A stretch of DNA of 64,000 nt from Strigops habroptila. Lineage: Eukaryota; Chordata; Aves; Psittaciformes; Psittacidae. The DNA is taken from assembly GCF_004027225.2 (NCBI RefSeq), contig NC_044289.2, positions 9,465,761 through 9,529,760 on the forward strand, read 5' to 3'. How positions within the stretch are numbered: position 1 is the first letter of the stretch; each line of letters opens with the position of its first letter. The translations under genes were made by a program, and so were the position numbers. The notes below the pieces were generated by a model. The model worked only from the letters and a program-made list of their open reading frames with translations, was not told the DNA's origin and made no database searches. Of the stretch, positions 24,616 to 38,994 are shown piece by piece.

Positions 24616-26559
24616 GAAGCTCTTTCTCTCCCTTCGAGAGGTGGTCAGGATTTGACCTCTGAGCCCACCAGCATCAATGCAATGAAGTACGGGAAAATGC
24701 ACTGCAGTGATGCTGCTCCTTGTCCCCCAAGGGCACACTCCTGTGGGAGCCTGCTGCTCTGGCACCTGTTTCCAGCAGTGTATGGGCAGATTCAGAGGCT
24801 ATCTTCAACTAGAATTAAAACTGAACAAGACTGAGATCTTAAACAGCTTCATCTGGCTCATTTCAGAGCCAGGCAGTGGGAAAGGAGTGGGAATTTTCTA
24901 TCTCAATCAGTGTGCGTGGGGAGCCGAGGCAGCACAGGATACAGGCGCCTCTGAGCTAACACGCACTCATTACAACCCCGACATCTGCTCTCTGACCTCT
25001 TGAGCTCCGACTGCTGACAAACCTGCCACGACTGCCTTCCCCCCTTGGACTTCCTCCTCCTGCCTGCAGACACTGCGGGCTCCCCAGCGACGGGCAGGTG
25101 GGAGCCACGGGCACCCGCGTCCCCCCCCGCGGCGCTGCGGAAGCTGATCCGGTGATTTGGGGACCGGAGGGTGGGGACGGGCTCTGCAAACCAACAAGGG
25201 TTTCACAAGAGTTTGCTTAAGGGCTTGTGACTTACAGCCTCATGCTCAGGTGCTCCGGGCAGGCAGGGAGCAGCCCTGTCCTGGGGGGGCCAGGGCTGTT
25301 CATCCCTATTCAGGCATAGGTGTACCCAGGATGCTGCAGGAGCGCTTTGGGCACCACCACCATCCCCCTCGGCACCAACTACTCATGGACACTGAACTGC
25401 TAGATCCAACCTCACATCCCTGTGGGGTTTGGAATCCACCCAGCAGAAACCAGCACAGCCAATGCAATCCACTCCCCTCTTCTACCTCTCTCCCTTTTTT
25501 TCCTCCCTCTTATTCCCCCCTTCCCCCCAAAGCTCTTTGTCTCCAGGTTCTGCGGAGGAAGCAGACCTTCTGAAAATAAACTCTTTCTGCTTTGATCTGG
25601 TTTATGGGCACGCACTGTTTATAGCTCCGTGCGTACGACTTGACACCTTCCCACCTGCGGCCCCAGCAACTGCTTCTTATCACAGCCACTTTGGATATTA
25701 ACAGGCCAGCAGGGAGGGCAATCTGGAGGTCCCCAAGGCCCCTTGCCCACCCCACACCCCAGCACCCTCCTCAGCCACTGCCCCTCCCCTGGCAGGAGGG
25801 AGACAGGCTGGTGTCCCCCTGCATGTGCTAATTGCATCAACCCATGTTTATTGGGATGTTTATCTAGGCTAGCAATGATGGGAGGGTCTTCATAGGTCAG
25901 ATCCCCACAGGAATTAGCTCATTTTGACCTGTGCTTTCAGCACAGCCCAGGACCTGGTTGGGTTCCCATGCCTTCCTTCTGACCTGGTGGAAATACACAT
26001 TTGGGAAGAACGGGCAGGAAAGGCCTGGAAAGCCCCAAATTTGCTTTATTTTGACCTGCTGAAGTGTATATTGAAGCAGATGACATGCACCTGGTCTGGG
26101 GACTGGAGCCCATGCAGGCTCCACAGCCTGGCTGGGTCAGTACTGGTCTGCTTCTCCAGCGCTGGAGGGACAGCAGGTACCTCTGCTTTCTCTGGAGCCT
26201 GTTTCATGACCTCTCCGCTCTGCTACAGCATCCTGGAAAAAGCCCGAGATGTTGCAATAGAATGAGTCTGTTAATAAACAACACCAAGTTCGGGCTGTGC
26301 TTACAATCATCTTTTACCCAGGCTCTCCCCCAAAACATCCGCCAACAGGGCACCTCTGTGGTAACACACAAGTCGGTGGCACGTACCCAAGAGCAGATCC
26401 AGGCATGTCCCCTGTGAGGTCTGCTCCTGCACTGCTCAGCTGGGCTGCACCAGCAGGGACCAGGCAATTACAGTGACAGAGGAGCTGTCAAGGTTTTGGA
26501 CATCTCTCCTCCAAAAGGTGGGGAAGAGAAATGGCACTTCAAGGCTCATTCCCAACAGA

Positions 26560-26960
26560 AAGCCTTGAATTAGACCAGCTTAAGTCAGTTCTTCCATCCT
26601 TATTCAGACACTTCTGAAATACTGCGTTTTCACTTTGAACATACAGAACGTTTTTAAGTGCATTTAATTACCGTACATTTCATGGGGAAAATAACTCATT
26701 TAGGCTAGAAAAAAATTATGTTTGTGACACAGTTGCAGCTGTGGGGGCATATTTTCAATTAGAGAAGTTAATCAAAATCAATCTTTTTCCACCATATCGA
26801 TTGCAGCTAACCAAGTTTTCAGTTAACAGCATTTCCTTAAAACATTCCCAGTTGGCTCCGGTAGCAACACTTACTTCGTACCTCTTGCTGCACTAAAGGA
26901 GATGGTTGCTAACACTTGAAACTCCCATTTAAAGCTGATACAGAGACATAATGGAGGGGG
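26560..26960. other. AT-rich island, candidate conserved noncoding element
   Basis: About 400 bp with no open frame of note and many TAAT/ATTA cores and stretches such as TTAATCAAAATCAATC. It contrasts strongly with surrounding GC-rich DNA. A candidate long-range enhancer in the SNAI1 desert. Confidence 0.35.
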
Positions 26961-29900
26961 ACGACTCCTTGCCACGAGATACTTGAGGTCAAGCACCACT
27001 GCTGTCAGAGGCAGGTGATGCTGACTGCCCCGGGCATGCTGTGCTCAGGGGAAGGGGCTCCAGGTCACAACCCTGAACTGGCATGCCTGGAGGGAGCAGG
27101 GAGTTCCTGCCCGTGGGGCACGGGCTCAGCCCAAGCACCTGCTCCAAGGTCTGAGGATGGAGTTTCCTAATCTCCGGGCAGGCTAATGCAAGCGGCATCT
27201 TGCACAAGTGGCTGTTATCGACATAGTTTGGGGCTTAGTGGTGGCGCGGCGAGGGATGGGGATTGCTCTTGGCTGCGGAGCGCTCCGGGCTGCAGCCAGG
27301 CGCCGAGGCTGGGGAACAGCCTGCACTGTCGTGCTACAAGCCAACAGCTCCAGCACAGAGACGCGTGGAAAAGAGCCCAGAAATCCCAAGGCTTGGCCCA
27401 GCGCAGGGAGTGACTCGCTCTTGGCATTCTCCCCCCAGCACACTGCCGCCTTCCCAGGGATCCCGCCACCCTGCAGACCATGATCCCCCCAGTGTGGCAG
27501 GATCTGCTGTCTGGATGTGGGAATTGGCATGTAAGACACAGCAGGGGAAGGTCTGATCCTGCTGTGCACCATGTCTCACACAGGCTCGGCACCATGCATC
27601 TCTCGCCCTTTGCTTTCCACCCCATCAGTTGCAATCCAAGCCCTGGTGGGGGTCTGCAACTGGCTGGGCTGAGCAGGGGGATCTCCTCTTCCTCCCAGGG
27701 AGCATGTTAACCACAGCACTCCTGTCCAACCCAAACCCTGTCCCTTACAGGCAAACCTGGCCCTTCTTTGGGGCAGACACTTGCTGAGGAATAGGAGGGG
27801 TCTAGTTGTGCTTCATGTATTTGGGGGGGGACCCTCAGGAAGCAGTTGCACTGGTGCCAGAGGGACCTGCAAAGCCGCGTGCATTGGAGGACAAGTTCTG
27901 GCCTGACCAAAGGGCTTCAAAGCATCTGGCATGCTTCCCCTTGTTCTGCTATTAACTTTTATCAGGGTAACTCAGGATTGTTTGCTGTGGCTGCAGGATA
28001 ACACTGCAGGAATGCCCTCATGATCTGCTACATCATGAGCACACAGCCTCACAGCACCCACAGGAGAGCTGGGCACTCACAACGAGGTGCTGGCTGTGAA
28101 ATAAGCCAGGGGTTTAGCTTCTAAGCATCACCTATGAACCCCAAACAACTACAATAGCAGAAGAAAGTGAGGCAGCTCTTGTTACGGAGCCTCCTGAGGG
28201 CACACCATCACAGGTAATAGAGGAGTACTGATATCCAGGGGGTTTAGGGCCACTCCCAGGCCCTGGAGCGAGCACATGGAGCAGGACTGAGCAGTGTGCC
28301 GTGTGTGCATCAAGAAGTCAGCTGTATGTCCCCATCAAACAGGGTCTGGTGTAGAGGTACCTCTCCCTTCTCCTCCCCAGCTCTGTGCTTGGGTAGCAAG
28401 GGCCAGCATTCCAGTGGTCACATGCCCAGCTACATGCATGGGGGGAGCAGGGCTTGGCTCTGCTTATGACCCCCCCATGTTACTGGCCTGGGGGTCTCAT
28501 GGCCAGGAGCGGCGATGCCCACACTGGCTGCACACCATCAATCACCGCTGAGCCACACGGTGCCTCCCACCCCGAGAGCTTCTTGAGAGAAACTCCTCAT
28601 TTTCAACACCTACTTAAGGCTCTTGAGGCCACGCCACTGCCGCAGACGTGAGCTCATGCTGGTGCTCACAGGCATGTGCTGCCCTGCCCCAAGGCTTACA
28701 CCCACAGCAAAACAGCTCCCTCAGCTCCCCACTGCACCAGCGAGCACCAGGTGAGCCCTACCTGAAAAACAAAAGGTGGGGTCACAAACAACCCCCCCTC
28801 CACTGCCTGCCTGCACCCCAGGGCCTCATGGTTTTAAATAGGAAAGCCTTAAAAGGACTCAGCTCCTCCTCTGTACTCACTCAAGTGTATCTTCATAGTC
28901 TATTTGAAGATGTGGGTATTAGCAGGTGTCCCCTAACTGGGGAGCACAGGAAAGACCCTGTGTTTGCATCCCCTGCTGACGTGGGAACAACATCACCAAG
29001 TTTGTGACTCGCCAGCACAGGGTTTGAAAGAGAGTTTCATGCAGCATCTCCACAGAGAGGTCCTGCTGCCCTGGCATACCATGCTGTAGAGATGGAGCAT
29101 GGTCCTTGGGATAATGCTCCTTCCTGCCCTTAGGGCACCCAAAACCTTCCATCCCCAGGTAATACCCAACAAGGGCAGAGCCAGAAGAAGGTCCTCTTTC
29201 AGTGGGAAGCTAAATGTGGCAGATGGCTTTCAGCTGCTCCTGTGACAGGGTGTGAGTAATCAAGCTTTGGGGCTCTTGCTAAAGGGTCACCATGCTTAAA
29301 CACCAACTCTCTGCAGGCACCATCAGCCACAGGCAGTGCTGTACCCTGGGGTACATGTGCCACTGAGGGGACTCCTCTGGGCACGCAGAAATTGGGTGGT
29401 GGCACCCAAGGGGAGACTTGTCTCTGTCCCTGGCTCTCAGTCCCATGTATAGGTGCTGGTCTTGGGCATAAGGCAGAAGTCCATCCCTGCTCTGGTGCCA
29501 CCACAGCAGGGCAGTCCCAGCACTCTGGGCTGGGTGAGCATGGTCGGGAGGAGCAGATGGCTCTCTTGGTTTCCCACCAGCCCTTGGCTACCACAAGTGT
29601 TTTTTTCTGGCTAGCCGCAGCCCCGGTGGTGTGTGAAGGTCCGAGCCCCGGGGGAGGAAAGCCTTTGGTGATTTCCTCCTGCTTCATACAAGCCACGCTC
29701 CTGTGAACACCACATGAAAGAGCTGAGAGGACACGGGGAAGGTCCCAAGAAGAAAAAAGCTTTGCACCCTGGAAATGGGCTGTCTTGCCAAGACAAATCA
29801 ATGCTGCCCAGCCAGAGGTGCCAGGTTGTCCCAGTCCGCCTGGGCAAGAGATGCCTTGTGTGCAGGGCCACTGGGCAGCCTCAATGCATGGGTTTCCAAG

Positions 29901-32900
29901 ACATTCATGGTGTGTGAAACAGAAGAGGGGTCTGATCTGATATGGAACACAGGTCTGGGGTGAGGTTCTTCATGGGGATGCACCCTACAAAGTCACCACA
30001 TGCCCCAGAGGAAAGGCAGGAGCTGCTCAGCATCATGGACAGACTGAGGCTAGGTGGGGATAAAGGGGTTAAAAATCCAGGAAAAGCTGCAAATGGATTT
30101 CACAGATGGCCCTTTAGCCACAACTGCAGGCCTTCACAGGCTGCTCTCTCTGATTGTGGGGGTCCCTGGACCCTGGCACTACCCTGCAGGCCATGGGGAA
30201 GGGGGCTGGCCAGCTCTTGGGGACCCCCATCCCCTCCAGCACCCCTGGGAGGCAGCGTGGGGCAGAGGCTGGGACACAGCAGCCTTGGTTTCAGCAGGAG
30301 GCATGGAAAAAAAGAGAGATGAGGTCACTGCAAAGCGGTCGTGTAGGATGTGATACAGGAGAGGAGCGAGAGCATGGAGGAACAAGGAGCTATTGTAACC
30401 TTGCAGAGCAGGGGAAAAAAACAGCTGTGGGGATGGCAGGTCACCTCCTGCTCACACCAGACATTTGGGGGGTTAACATGTCTGGGGTCACATACAACAG
30501 GTCTAGAAGAGGAGTGGATAGAAAGAGGTGGTGGAGGGCGGGGTGTGGCAGAGGCATCGACATGGCTTTTCTCTCCATTGCACCAGTCCTGCTGGGGGAA
30601 AGTACAACAGGTACTGGTGCAATCAGCTCAGGTACACTGAAACAGCTGGAAAACACCTGGCACAGTGCTGGAATGCCCTGTGCGCAGATCTGCCCTGTTC
30701 AACCTCATCCTTCCAGCCTCCAGTTCATTCACTGAGGATTAGCCACGGGACTGCGTGGCTCAGACCCTGTGGAGCATCTCTGAGCAGTGCCAGGGGCTGG
30801 CGTGGACTCCTGGGACAAAACCAAGAACCTTTCCCTCATACCACCACCCTTTGAGCCTCCCAGTTTAGCTGTGGCATGCTGTGTGCCTGCTTGGCAGAGG
30901 ATGGCCCTGTGCTGTGGGGTTGGGCATGCCTGCCCCATGGCACATGGATGAGCAAGAGATGCCCGTCACTCCATCCGGGGCCACACGTTGACCTGAAGCT
31001 CCATCCTCAGAACAACCTCCTCCCCACCCTCTGCCCCAGCCCCGCTGTAGCCCCACCATGGCCCCAGCCCTGGCCGGCCCCACGGTGGCATGGGGCGGCC
31101 GGAGCTCAGACTTTCTGTCTGCACGGGGACTTCCCGTCCCCGCACGGCGCTGCCGGCGTGAAACCAAAGAGCGGCTTGTTCGGCTGCCGGAGCCGCCTCC
31201 TTGCTGACTGCCCTGCTCTGTTCCCGCTAGGAATAATATACCCAGAGCTCTGAGCATAAATTGAGTTTCCCAGAGCCAGGCTGGTGGGGAGACTTTAATG
31301 GGAAGGAAAATAAACTGTGTACTCGGCGTGCGGGGAGAGGTGTGGTGCTGGCAGTGGGGCGCCGGGAAAAGGCTCCTCTTGGTTTCTGTTTTCTTCCCCC
31401 CTGAGTTGTTTGCTGAGGGAGCACACGTATGCATGCCCTCCTCTGCAGTTTGTTTGCTTCCCAGGATGCCAAGGAAAAGAGAGGCATTTTAAAGGAGCTG
31501 GCTGAGAGCTTTGTGGCCTCTGATCTGCCAAAGCATGTTCGGTGGCTCAGCACCCAGCCTAGACCTTGGAGGAGGTGTTTGCTCCAGGGAAAGCGGCTGC
31601 TTTTCTCCCCACATCGCTCCTCTCAGGCCTGAGCTGCTTGGCTCCAAAGAGACTATGGTGTGCAGGCACCAAGGAGGGATGTTGCTGTGCTGGGAGGGTG
31701 ACGGCGTGTTTCTGATTCCTCAGCACAATGCTGCGATTCAGGGGCTTGGGAAAGCACATGAGTCACGCTGTGAACTTCCCCAGCCAGGCACCGCTGGGAA
31801 ACACGTTTGCATCTGCTCAGCCACCCTCAGAATGCCTCTTGCTCAGGAATAATCCCCACTGCCTCTCCCTTCCTGCCCAGTCCCGGTGCTGGCTGAGCCT
31901 GATCCGGGGAATATCAGCATCCGAGAGACAAGGGTGCATGGGGAGCTGTGAGAGCATCCGTGGTGGGGAAACAGCACAGAATTTGGATGCAGGAGATGAA
32001 ATGTGTGGACACCAGCAACCCTGGGTGCACCTCCCACATCCCCCCCGGCAGAGGAGGCTCTATTGACTTAACTCTGGGGCTACACCTATTTATGTCTGCA
32101 AAGCCTTTGAAGTCCTCAGGGAGAAGAGCAGGGACTTCGGATATGCCTGTGACTCAGGAAAATCCACCCCCTCCATGACAAATCATTATCCTGAGCAGGA
32201 GCCAGGAGGCTGGGGGGTGGCGGGCAGCCTGAGGGACATGGATGGGCTTCCCCGGGGCCACGCTGAGGCTGGGAAATGTCCTCAGGTCCAGGAAACAGCG
32301 TTTGCCTTTGAACATGTTCACTGCCAGCTTCCAACAAATGTCAGAAACACAAATGGGAAGTGAAATCCCATTTTATCAGAATATTTGCTTTGAGCAAAGG
32401 CGGCTCATGAAGGGAAAGGGTTTCAGTTTCTGTTCAGTGCGATGCTCCGCTTGTCCCGCTCTCCACACCCTGACGTGTGGTGTCCATGTCCCACCAGCGT
32501 CACCCCGCTGCTACAGGGCTGGGGGCCATGGGGGTCCCAGGGGGCCACTCGTGGGGGGCTGAATGGTGCTTTTCTGCCCTGCAGAGCCCAGCCAGCTCCT
32601 CGGGGGCTCTGGGAGGTGCCTCATGTCCTGCATCCAACTTCCTCCGAGGAGACCATCCTGCGGCGCCGGTGCCTCTGTCTGTGTCGTATCCTGCTGAGTA
32701 ACGCCGGTCCACATCCATACATGGGGAAGAGCCGGGCGCGAGGCTTTCTCCTCTGTCAGACCTCTCCCTTGCTCAGTAAATAACATTCCTGCTAACGCTG
32801 GTATGTAGAAAACTTTCCAGCTCTCCGGCTAACGTCAGCGTCGCGGCTCCATCCCAGCAGGGTCTGTGTTAACCTCGGAGCAAGGGCTGCACCCTGGATG

Positions 32901-35900
32901 GACCGTGGGGTGCAGTGGGGTCCCCGCTCACCCGCTGCTCCCACCTCTGCAGATGGGAGGTGTTTTACTGTGGGGGAAACACAAATCTCTCAGACTTCTG
33001 GCTCCCTGTGCCCCACCAGGGGATGATGAGGGGATGCCCGTGAAGCGATGAGTTCTCCAAGTGACTAATGCACCAGCAAAAGGCTTTGGCTCGTGTTAGC
33101 TCCCCCAGCCCAGGCTGTGCAGCTGCCTCCCCCAAATCCCAGCTCCTCCACTCCTGCCGCAGCAGTTCCCGGTTTATTCATGGGGTGAGAAAGAGCCAGA
33201 GAGAAGAGGTGGTGGTTTAGGAGGGGAGCCAAGCGCCGGTGCAGTGTGACCCTCATGTCCTTGCTTTGGGCAGCCCAGAGGTGACTCAGGAGTGATTCCT
33301 CCCTCCTGCCCAGCCTGAGCTCAAGCTCATTTACAAATCATCTCCCTCTGTGTCTGGGTGAAGGGTGTGTTGGGGAAGGTGTTGGGAGCTTCCCTGTAGC
33401 CCCCCAGCCTCCACTAGCCACTGGTGACCTCATCTGAGCTGCTGCCCTGTCCTGGTGTAAAGCATTAATGTGAGCACCGGCAGGACTCTGAACACTGTCA
33501 CCGTCACTGTCACTGTCTCTGTGAGTGGCATTTGCTTTTGCTGCTCTGTGTTTCAATGGCTGCAGTCGGCAGCTTCCATCTAACATGGGACCTGGTGCAA
33601 CACTGTCCTGGCTTACCCCAGGATGGTCTTTGCACCAAGCTACAGCACTGGGCTGATGCTGAGGTTTCATTTTGGTTGCTAACTCTATACACACACAAAA
33701 AGAGGGATTAGATTTGTCCAAGAATTGGTTGCGATGAATTGGTGGTATTAATTCAAAGAATAATCCATTCTCCAAGGCTGTCTTGAGGACCTGACAAGAG
33801 TGAGCTCAGGTTTGGCAGGCAGGGCTACTTGGGGTCACTCACCCTGTACATCAACTAACCAGTATGAGGGAAGCTACAATCTGACCCCAGGCCTGCGCTG
33901 GTGGTGAAGACAATATTGGCAGGAGGAGCTGGGCTATGAAGTCCATGCAGATTCATTCATAAGCACCCTCAAAGCTTTGGGGTTTTGGTTACAGGTTTAC
34001 CCCTGCCTGGCATGCAGACATGCACAAGAGCAAAGCTTTGGGCTGCTTAAATGCCCAGCACTGAGCATCTGGGCTGAGATGATCCCTGGGAGCGGGTGTC
34101 AGGGCTTCCCTTCCCGTCACCGGCAATTGTGGCCCTGGCACATCCCCAAGCCACTGCCATGCACTGTGGAGCCAATATACTTGGCACTCTGGGGAAGTCC
34201 CAGCCACGGTGGATGCACAGTGCCCTGAGCGGCTCTGTCCCACCCTGTGTGCTCCCACGGTGCTGCTTCCCGGTGCTGCTTCCAAGGGATCAGGAGGGGA
34301 ATTTTCGCTCTTGTTCCTCGGCAGCCCTGTGTTCCTCTTCGAGGGCACGCCATGCCGGGCACCGCCACGCTTGCTGGGCTGCTGGCATGTGTAACCCAGG
34401 GAAATCACTGATGCGGTGAGACTCCCGGCTCACTTTATGGCCTCAGAGGAACTTCAGGCAGCAAACAGCTCCGGGATGAGCCCATATGTGGTTGTATCAC
34501 AGCCCTGTGTCCTTGGAAGAGGGGCCTGCCTGGCTATTCCTGCTGCAGACCCAGGACGAGTCAGTAAAAGGGGTGCAGGTAGTCCTGGGAGATGATGTGC
34601 ATCATGCACCACCACATACTAAGGTGTGATGTCTCTGCTGGAAAACAGGACTAGGAGCCAGGGCTCCAGGACTCATCATGGAGACAGCCCTGCCATCCAC
34701 CAGAGCCCTTCCTGGCTGCTCAGCAGAGGAAATGTTTCCTCCCCTGGGTTTTTCCTTCTCTTTCTTTGCCCTATTTAGGTATTAAAGATCAGTGGAGGAA
34801 AGCTTGGGCGGTGTGGGCCAGGGCCTGTGCGGAGCTGTGGGTCCTGGTTGGGCTGGCAGGGCTGTCCTGCTGCCATGGGGCCACCCTGCCCATCTCCTTC
34901 TCTCTTTGGCCAAAGATGCTGTGATGCATCCCTGCAGGAGGTCTGACCCCACATCAGCCCCGGGACCATGGAGCATCCTTGGTTCCATGCTTTGAGCTCG
35001 CTTTGTGCTTCCCATAGTGGGAAGAGGCCAGATCCTGGCACAGCAGTGAGGCTATGCTCCCTCCCGATACGCCTGTGCAAAGTCAGCAGCGCTTCAGCAG
35101 CAGGACCTGGCCCTCTCCGCACGCCTCCCTGCCAGCTCCTCCATGAGTAATGACACAAACGTGCTTCTCACCCTGTCCCCGGCGCTGGGCTGCTCACCGG
35201 GGCGCTCGCAGGCTCCGCTCTCGCTTCCCCGTCTCTGTTTTACATCAGAGCAGCTCCCGTCTGTCTGTCTGTCTCCTCTTCTTCCCCCGACACAGCTTCC
35301 AGACAGTGTTAAATGCCCAAAATAAGAAGCGAGCCAGGCAGACAGGCTGTAGGCAGGCCTGGGGTCAGGCAGCCCCCCTGGCACTGCACCCCAAGTGCCA
35401 GCCTGGCCCTTGTGTCCACACCGAGGTGACAATAAGGACATTTGTTGGTTAGCAAATGCTTGGAGCTAATCCCGCCCCCGAGAGCAGGAAACCACCTGGG
35501 GACTCGTCGAGAAGGTGAAAAGTACCAACAGGCTTCTCTGAACACGGTGGACACCAACGGGAACCAGAGCACCCACTGTCACCTCCACTGCTGTTGGGGC
35601 ATCAGCCATGCCAGTGTCCTGCCCTGGCCATGCCGACAGCTCAGTCCCAACAGGGCAGCTGATGGGTAACACTTGGCCTGAAACTGGGTGGAGGAAGGAT
35701 AGACTTGGATGACAAAAAAGGGCTTCTCCCAGAGGGATGGGACTGCACGCAGAGCCCCATGCTGCCCCACGTGCTCACACCCCACTGCCGGGCGTTAGAG
35801 GACAGATGTTACAGCTGTGGGCATCACCGATTGACACATGGATGGTGGGATCCTGGAAAATTTGCACTGGCAGCCTAATTGCTCATTTGCTACCTGTCTC

Positions 35901-36004
35901 CGCAGTGAAGTGTTTGTCTTAAAAGCAGCCCCTGGTGCTGTAGGGTTGTTCAGAGACACTCTCGGCTGTTCACGCTTGAGAGGTGGGGGAAGCGCTGGGT
36001 TTGC

Positions 36005-36039
36005 CCAGCAATGGAATAGTATTCCAGCAATGGAATAGT
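36005..36039 (+). repeat. 16-bp direct repeat, period 19
   Basis: CCAGCAATGGAATAGT is present at 36005-36020 and 36024-36039, separated by ATT. Confidence 0.9.
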
Positions 36040-37400
36040 TCAGACAGAGCACTGCAGCTGGTGAGGGGTGGCCATGGGTGCTGCTGGACCCCACTATGGT
36101 GCTGCCCATGTTGGGAGGCTTCACAGCTGGGAAGCGGGTTTGTTTTCAAGCCTTAGTTATGACGAAGGGAAATGAAAATAAAACCACGGTATTTCTTACC
36201 ACCTCCTGACATGCCTGAAAGTATGGTGGGGTGGTTGTCTTCATCAACACACCTACGGAGCCTGCCGTGCTCCCCAGGCAGAGCCTGGGGGGTGGAAAAC
36301 AGAGTGTTGTTTGGATGGAGGTGTGAGAAGAGCCCAGAGGTGAAAGGATATGCTGGAAAATGCTCTGCTTGTTTGGGGATCCAGTCCTGCACAGCCTCGT
36401 GTTAGTGGTCAGGGCGACATGAGGAGCCAGCAGTGCCAGAAACCAGCTCAAAGAGTTCATAAAGGTGGAGGGGGGGCAAAGAGCCATCTCTCTTCCCCAG
36501 ACTGACCAGGACGTTTTGGGGTCTTAGGAGACACTGGCCACTGCCCCAGCCCTGAACCCCAAACACCTTGCCCCAAATCCCTCTGTGGCATGAGCTTGGT
36601 AGGAGTCGAGCTTTGGACCCACAGCCACTGCCTGGGGACCCTGTCCCAGCTCCATTGTCTCTGGCAACGTTCAGTGATGTTTTCACCTGCTTTTGTAGCG
36701 CTGGGTCGCTCATTAAGCTGGGGGTGACTTAGGCAGCACCCTGAGAAAAGTAGTTGTGCATTTACAACTCCAGCTGCATGGGAAATTACACACACATACA
36801 CACGCAGCCCTAGGAGCCATGTGTGTGCTCTCCTCAAGCACCCTCTTGCAGAGGGTGATGCTCAGCATCCCAGCGGAGCAGCGGCAGGGATCATCCAGCC
36901 GTGGGTCAGCTGGGAGGCTGAGGAATGTGTGGTTAGCTGGAGACAGCTCCTCGCCGCAGTGGCAGCGGGGGGACGGTCCCCCCAGCGAGGCAGTGCCGGT
37001 GGTCCCCTGCACAAGCAGCCCTTTAAGGGCTGGCAGGTTGCAGGTCTCAATCCTCCCTTGTTCTGACCCACGGGCGCCTGTGCTGGAGCCGGGTCATTCC
37101 CAAAGTTGGTGTTTCTCTCCAGCCCTCCCTCATAGGAAAACCAAACCTTCCCAGCAGAAAGGCAGACACTTGCAAGGGGGATGGCCTCTGGGGCAGGGGC
37201 AGAGGATGTGGGATATGAGACATGGGACAATGTTCCTTCTTTCCAGCAGACTGCTGGAATGGCTCTTGGTGCTTTTTAGGCTTGATAAGTATTAATTATT
37301 AACAAGGGTAACACTTTGACCGCCTGCGTATAAGATGCTGGTTTTTTTCAGCTTTAAACTTCAAAGCTCTTTAGAAGAAAACACTCAGGTTCACTGAGGC

Positions 37401-37445
37401 TGTACTACAGATGGGGAAACTGAGGCAAGGAGGGGACTGAGGCCA
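37401..37445 (-). mobile_element. Possible MIR-like SINE fragment
   Basis: ACAGATGGGGAAACTGAGGC followed by AAGGAGG matches the reverse complement of the MIR 3' half (CTCAGTTTCCCCATCTGT). It is short and diverged. Confidence 0.4.
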
Positions 37446-38225
37446 GCACCATGTCTGCTTGGCTGGCTTGCAGCACTGGGAGCGGGCTGGCCTGCAGGGA
37501 CAGGACACAGGGGCTTTCCTGGTGCCAGAAGCCCCTGGGCTCTCACCGTGTGGTGGGACCAGCACTGAGCTCAGCTCACAGCCTCTCCTAAGCCCTGTAT
37601 GAGGCTGCATTTCAGAAACACTCTTAAGTGCTGCTGCTGCCCAGCTAGTGGGATGAGGACTGGGGGAAGATGTGGCCAGGGCCTGGCTGCAATCCCTGCA
37701 GGAGCCCAGGGATGCCAGTGAGATAATGAGAGGGGATGTTAAACATTTCTGCAGTCACAGGGCTATTTATCTGACATGAACAGAGGCAGCCAGGAATCCT
37801 CCAGGGTGCACAGCTCAACTTAGACCCCATTAAAGTTCCTTTTATTCCCTGTGTTTTGGCTGATGTTAAAACAGCGCCTGAATTGCTCCTGCGGGAGATG
37901 GCTTCCACGCCTGGCGTCAGGTCTGCTGCTCACTCGGGCCAGTGGCCACGGGGACGGGCTGCTTGCACTGCACCCCAGCACCAAGCGTGTTCCATAGGGG
38001 CTGAGCGGGGCAGGAATGGGCATCTCCAAAGGGCAGGGGACTGCAGGCACAGGCAGAGCATGCAGAAGAGGAGCTGATGTTTCCCTTTGACACCAGCCAT
38101 CCTGGGAGTCGGAGGGCTCCTGGCTCTGGCAAGGCTTTGAGGGATGGGAGAAGAACCCAAGCCAAGAGGGAGAAGCTGAAGAGGCCATTTTTGTGGAGCT
38201 AGACTTGGGCTGCCTGCATGCAGCC

Positions 38226-38295
38226 ATAGAATCATAGAGCTAGGGTTGGAAAGGACCTTAAGATAGATGATCCACTTCCAGCCTCTCTGCCATCT
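38226..38295 (-). mobile_element. CR1 LINE 3' tail fragment (diverged)
   Basis: AGAATCATAGAGCTAGGGTT, GGAAAGGACCTTAAGAT and a following CCACTTCCAGCC match the reverse complement of a CR1 3' end, more diverged than the other two copies. Confidence 0.85.
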
Positions 38296-38994
38296 CCCCA
38301 GTGCTGGTACTGACAGGAAATGATCTTCCTGTACTCTGAGATTTTCTGGGGGACTTCTTCCTTTTTGCTATCCTGAAATAGGAAAAAACCTGGAAAACCT
38401 CACAGATGTGGTGCTGTACCTAGGCAGGAGCACAGCGTGCTGAGCACAGCCTCCCACTAAAGAGCTTACCTTTCCAAGCAAAGCCCGTCGTGAACTAGAA
38501 ATGTGCATAGCTTTGGGGAGAACACGCCAAAATGAGACAACTCAGAAGCTTCCCAAACACTTTTGGACGCCCGAGCTCCTGCCTCGTGCCTTCCCATCAG
38601 CTGCTCTTGGATGTGGCTTTGGGGCTACAAAATGACCATGGTCAGGGACAGCAGTGACATGGAGCTGCTTTATATGGCCACACTTCATATGGCCAAGGCG
38701 GGTGCCCACAGCAGTGGCAAGGGGATGCCCAATGAGTGCAAAGTGCCACCACATCACCATCACCCATCCCTGCCCACTGCCTGCATAGGTGAGCAGAAGC
38801 CAGGAGCCCAAGGCAGGGCAAGGCAGGAGGAGAGCAACAAGGCAGGCAGAGGCTGGGGAATTCAGATCCAGAAGTGGAACAGACAATTTCCAAGCCGTCG
38901 TGTTGGTGCGTGGTGATGAGCAGGGGCTGCTTCAAAAGGAACCAGCTTTAACTGGATCAAACCCCGAGCCAAAAGCATAAACACTAGGAGGAAG

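Larger units (their letters stand above)
24616..38225. other. Intergenic, no supported gene
   Basis: GC-rich, with an AT-rich island at 26560-26960, small CpG-bearing patches (25060-25160 and 31060-31210), a 16-bp direct repeat at 36005-36039 and a possible MIR fragment at 37401-37445. The open frames (up to 200 codons, 29801-29199 minus) resemble no family. Confidence 0.6.

Noticed and set aside
29199-29801. 200-codon minus-strand frame
   Set aside because: No family resemblance, low-complexity and unremarkable codon use. Expected by chance in stop-poor GC-rich DNA.
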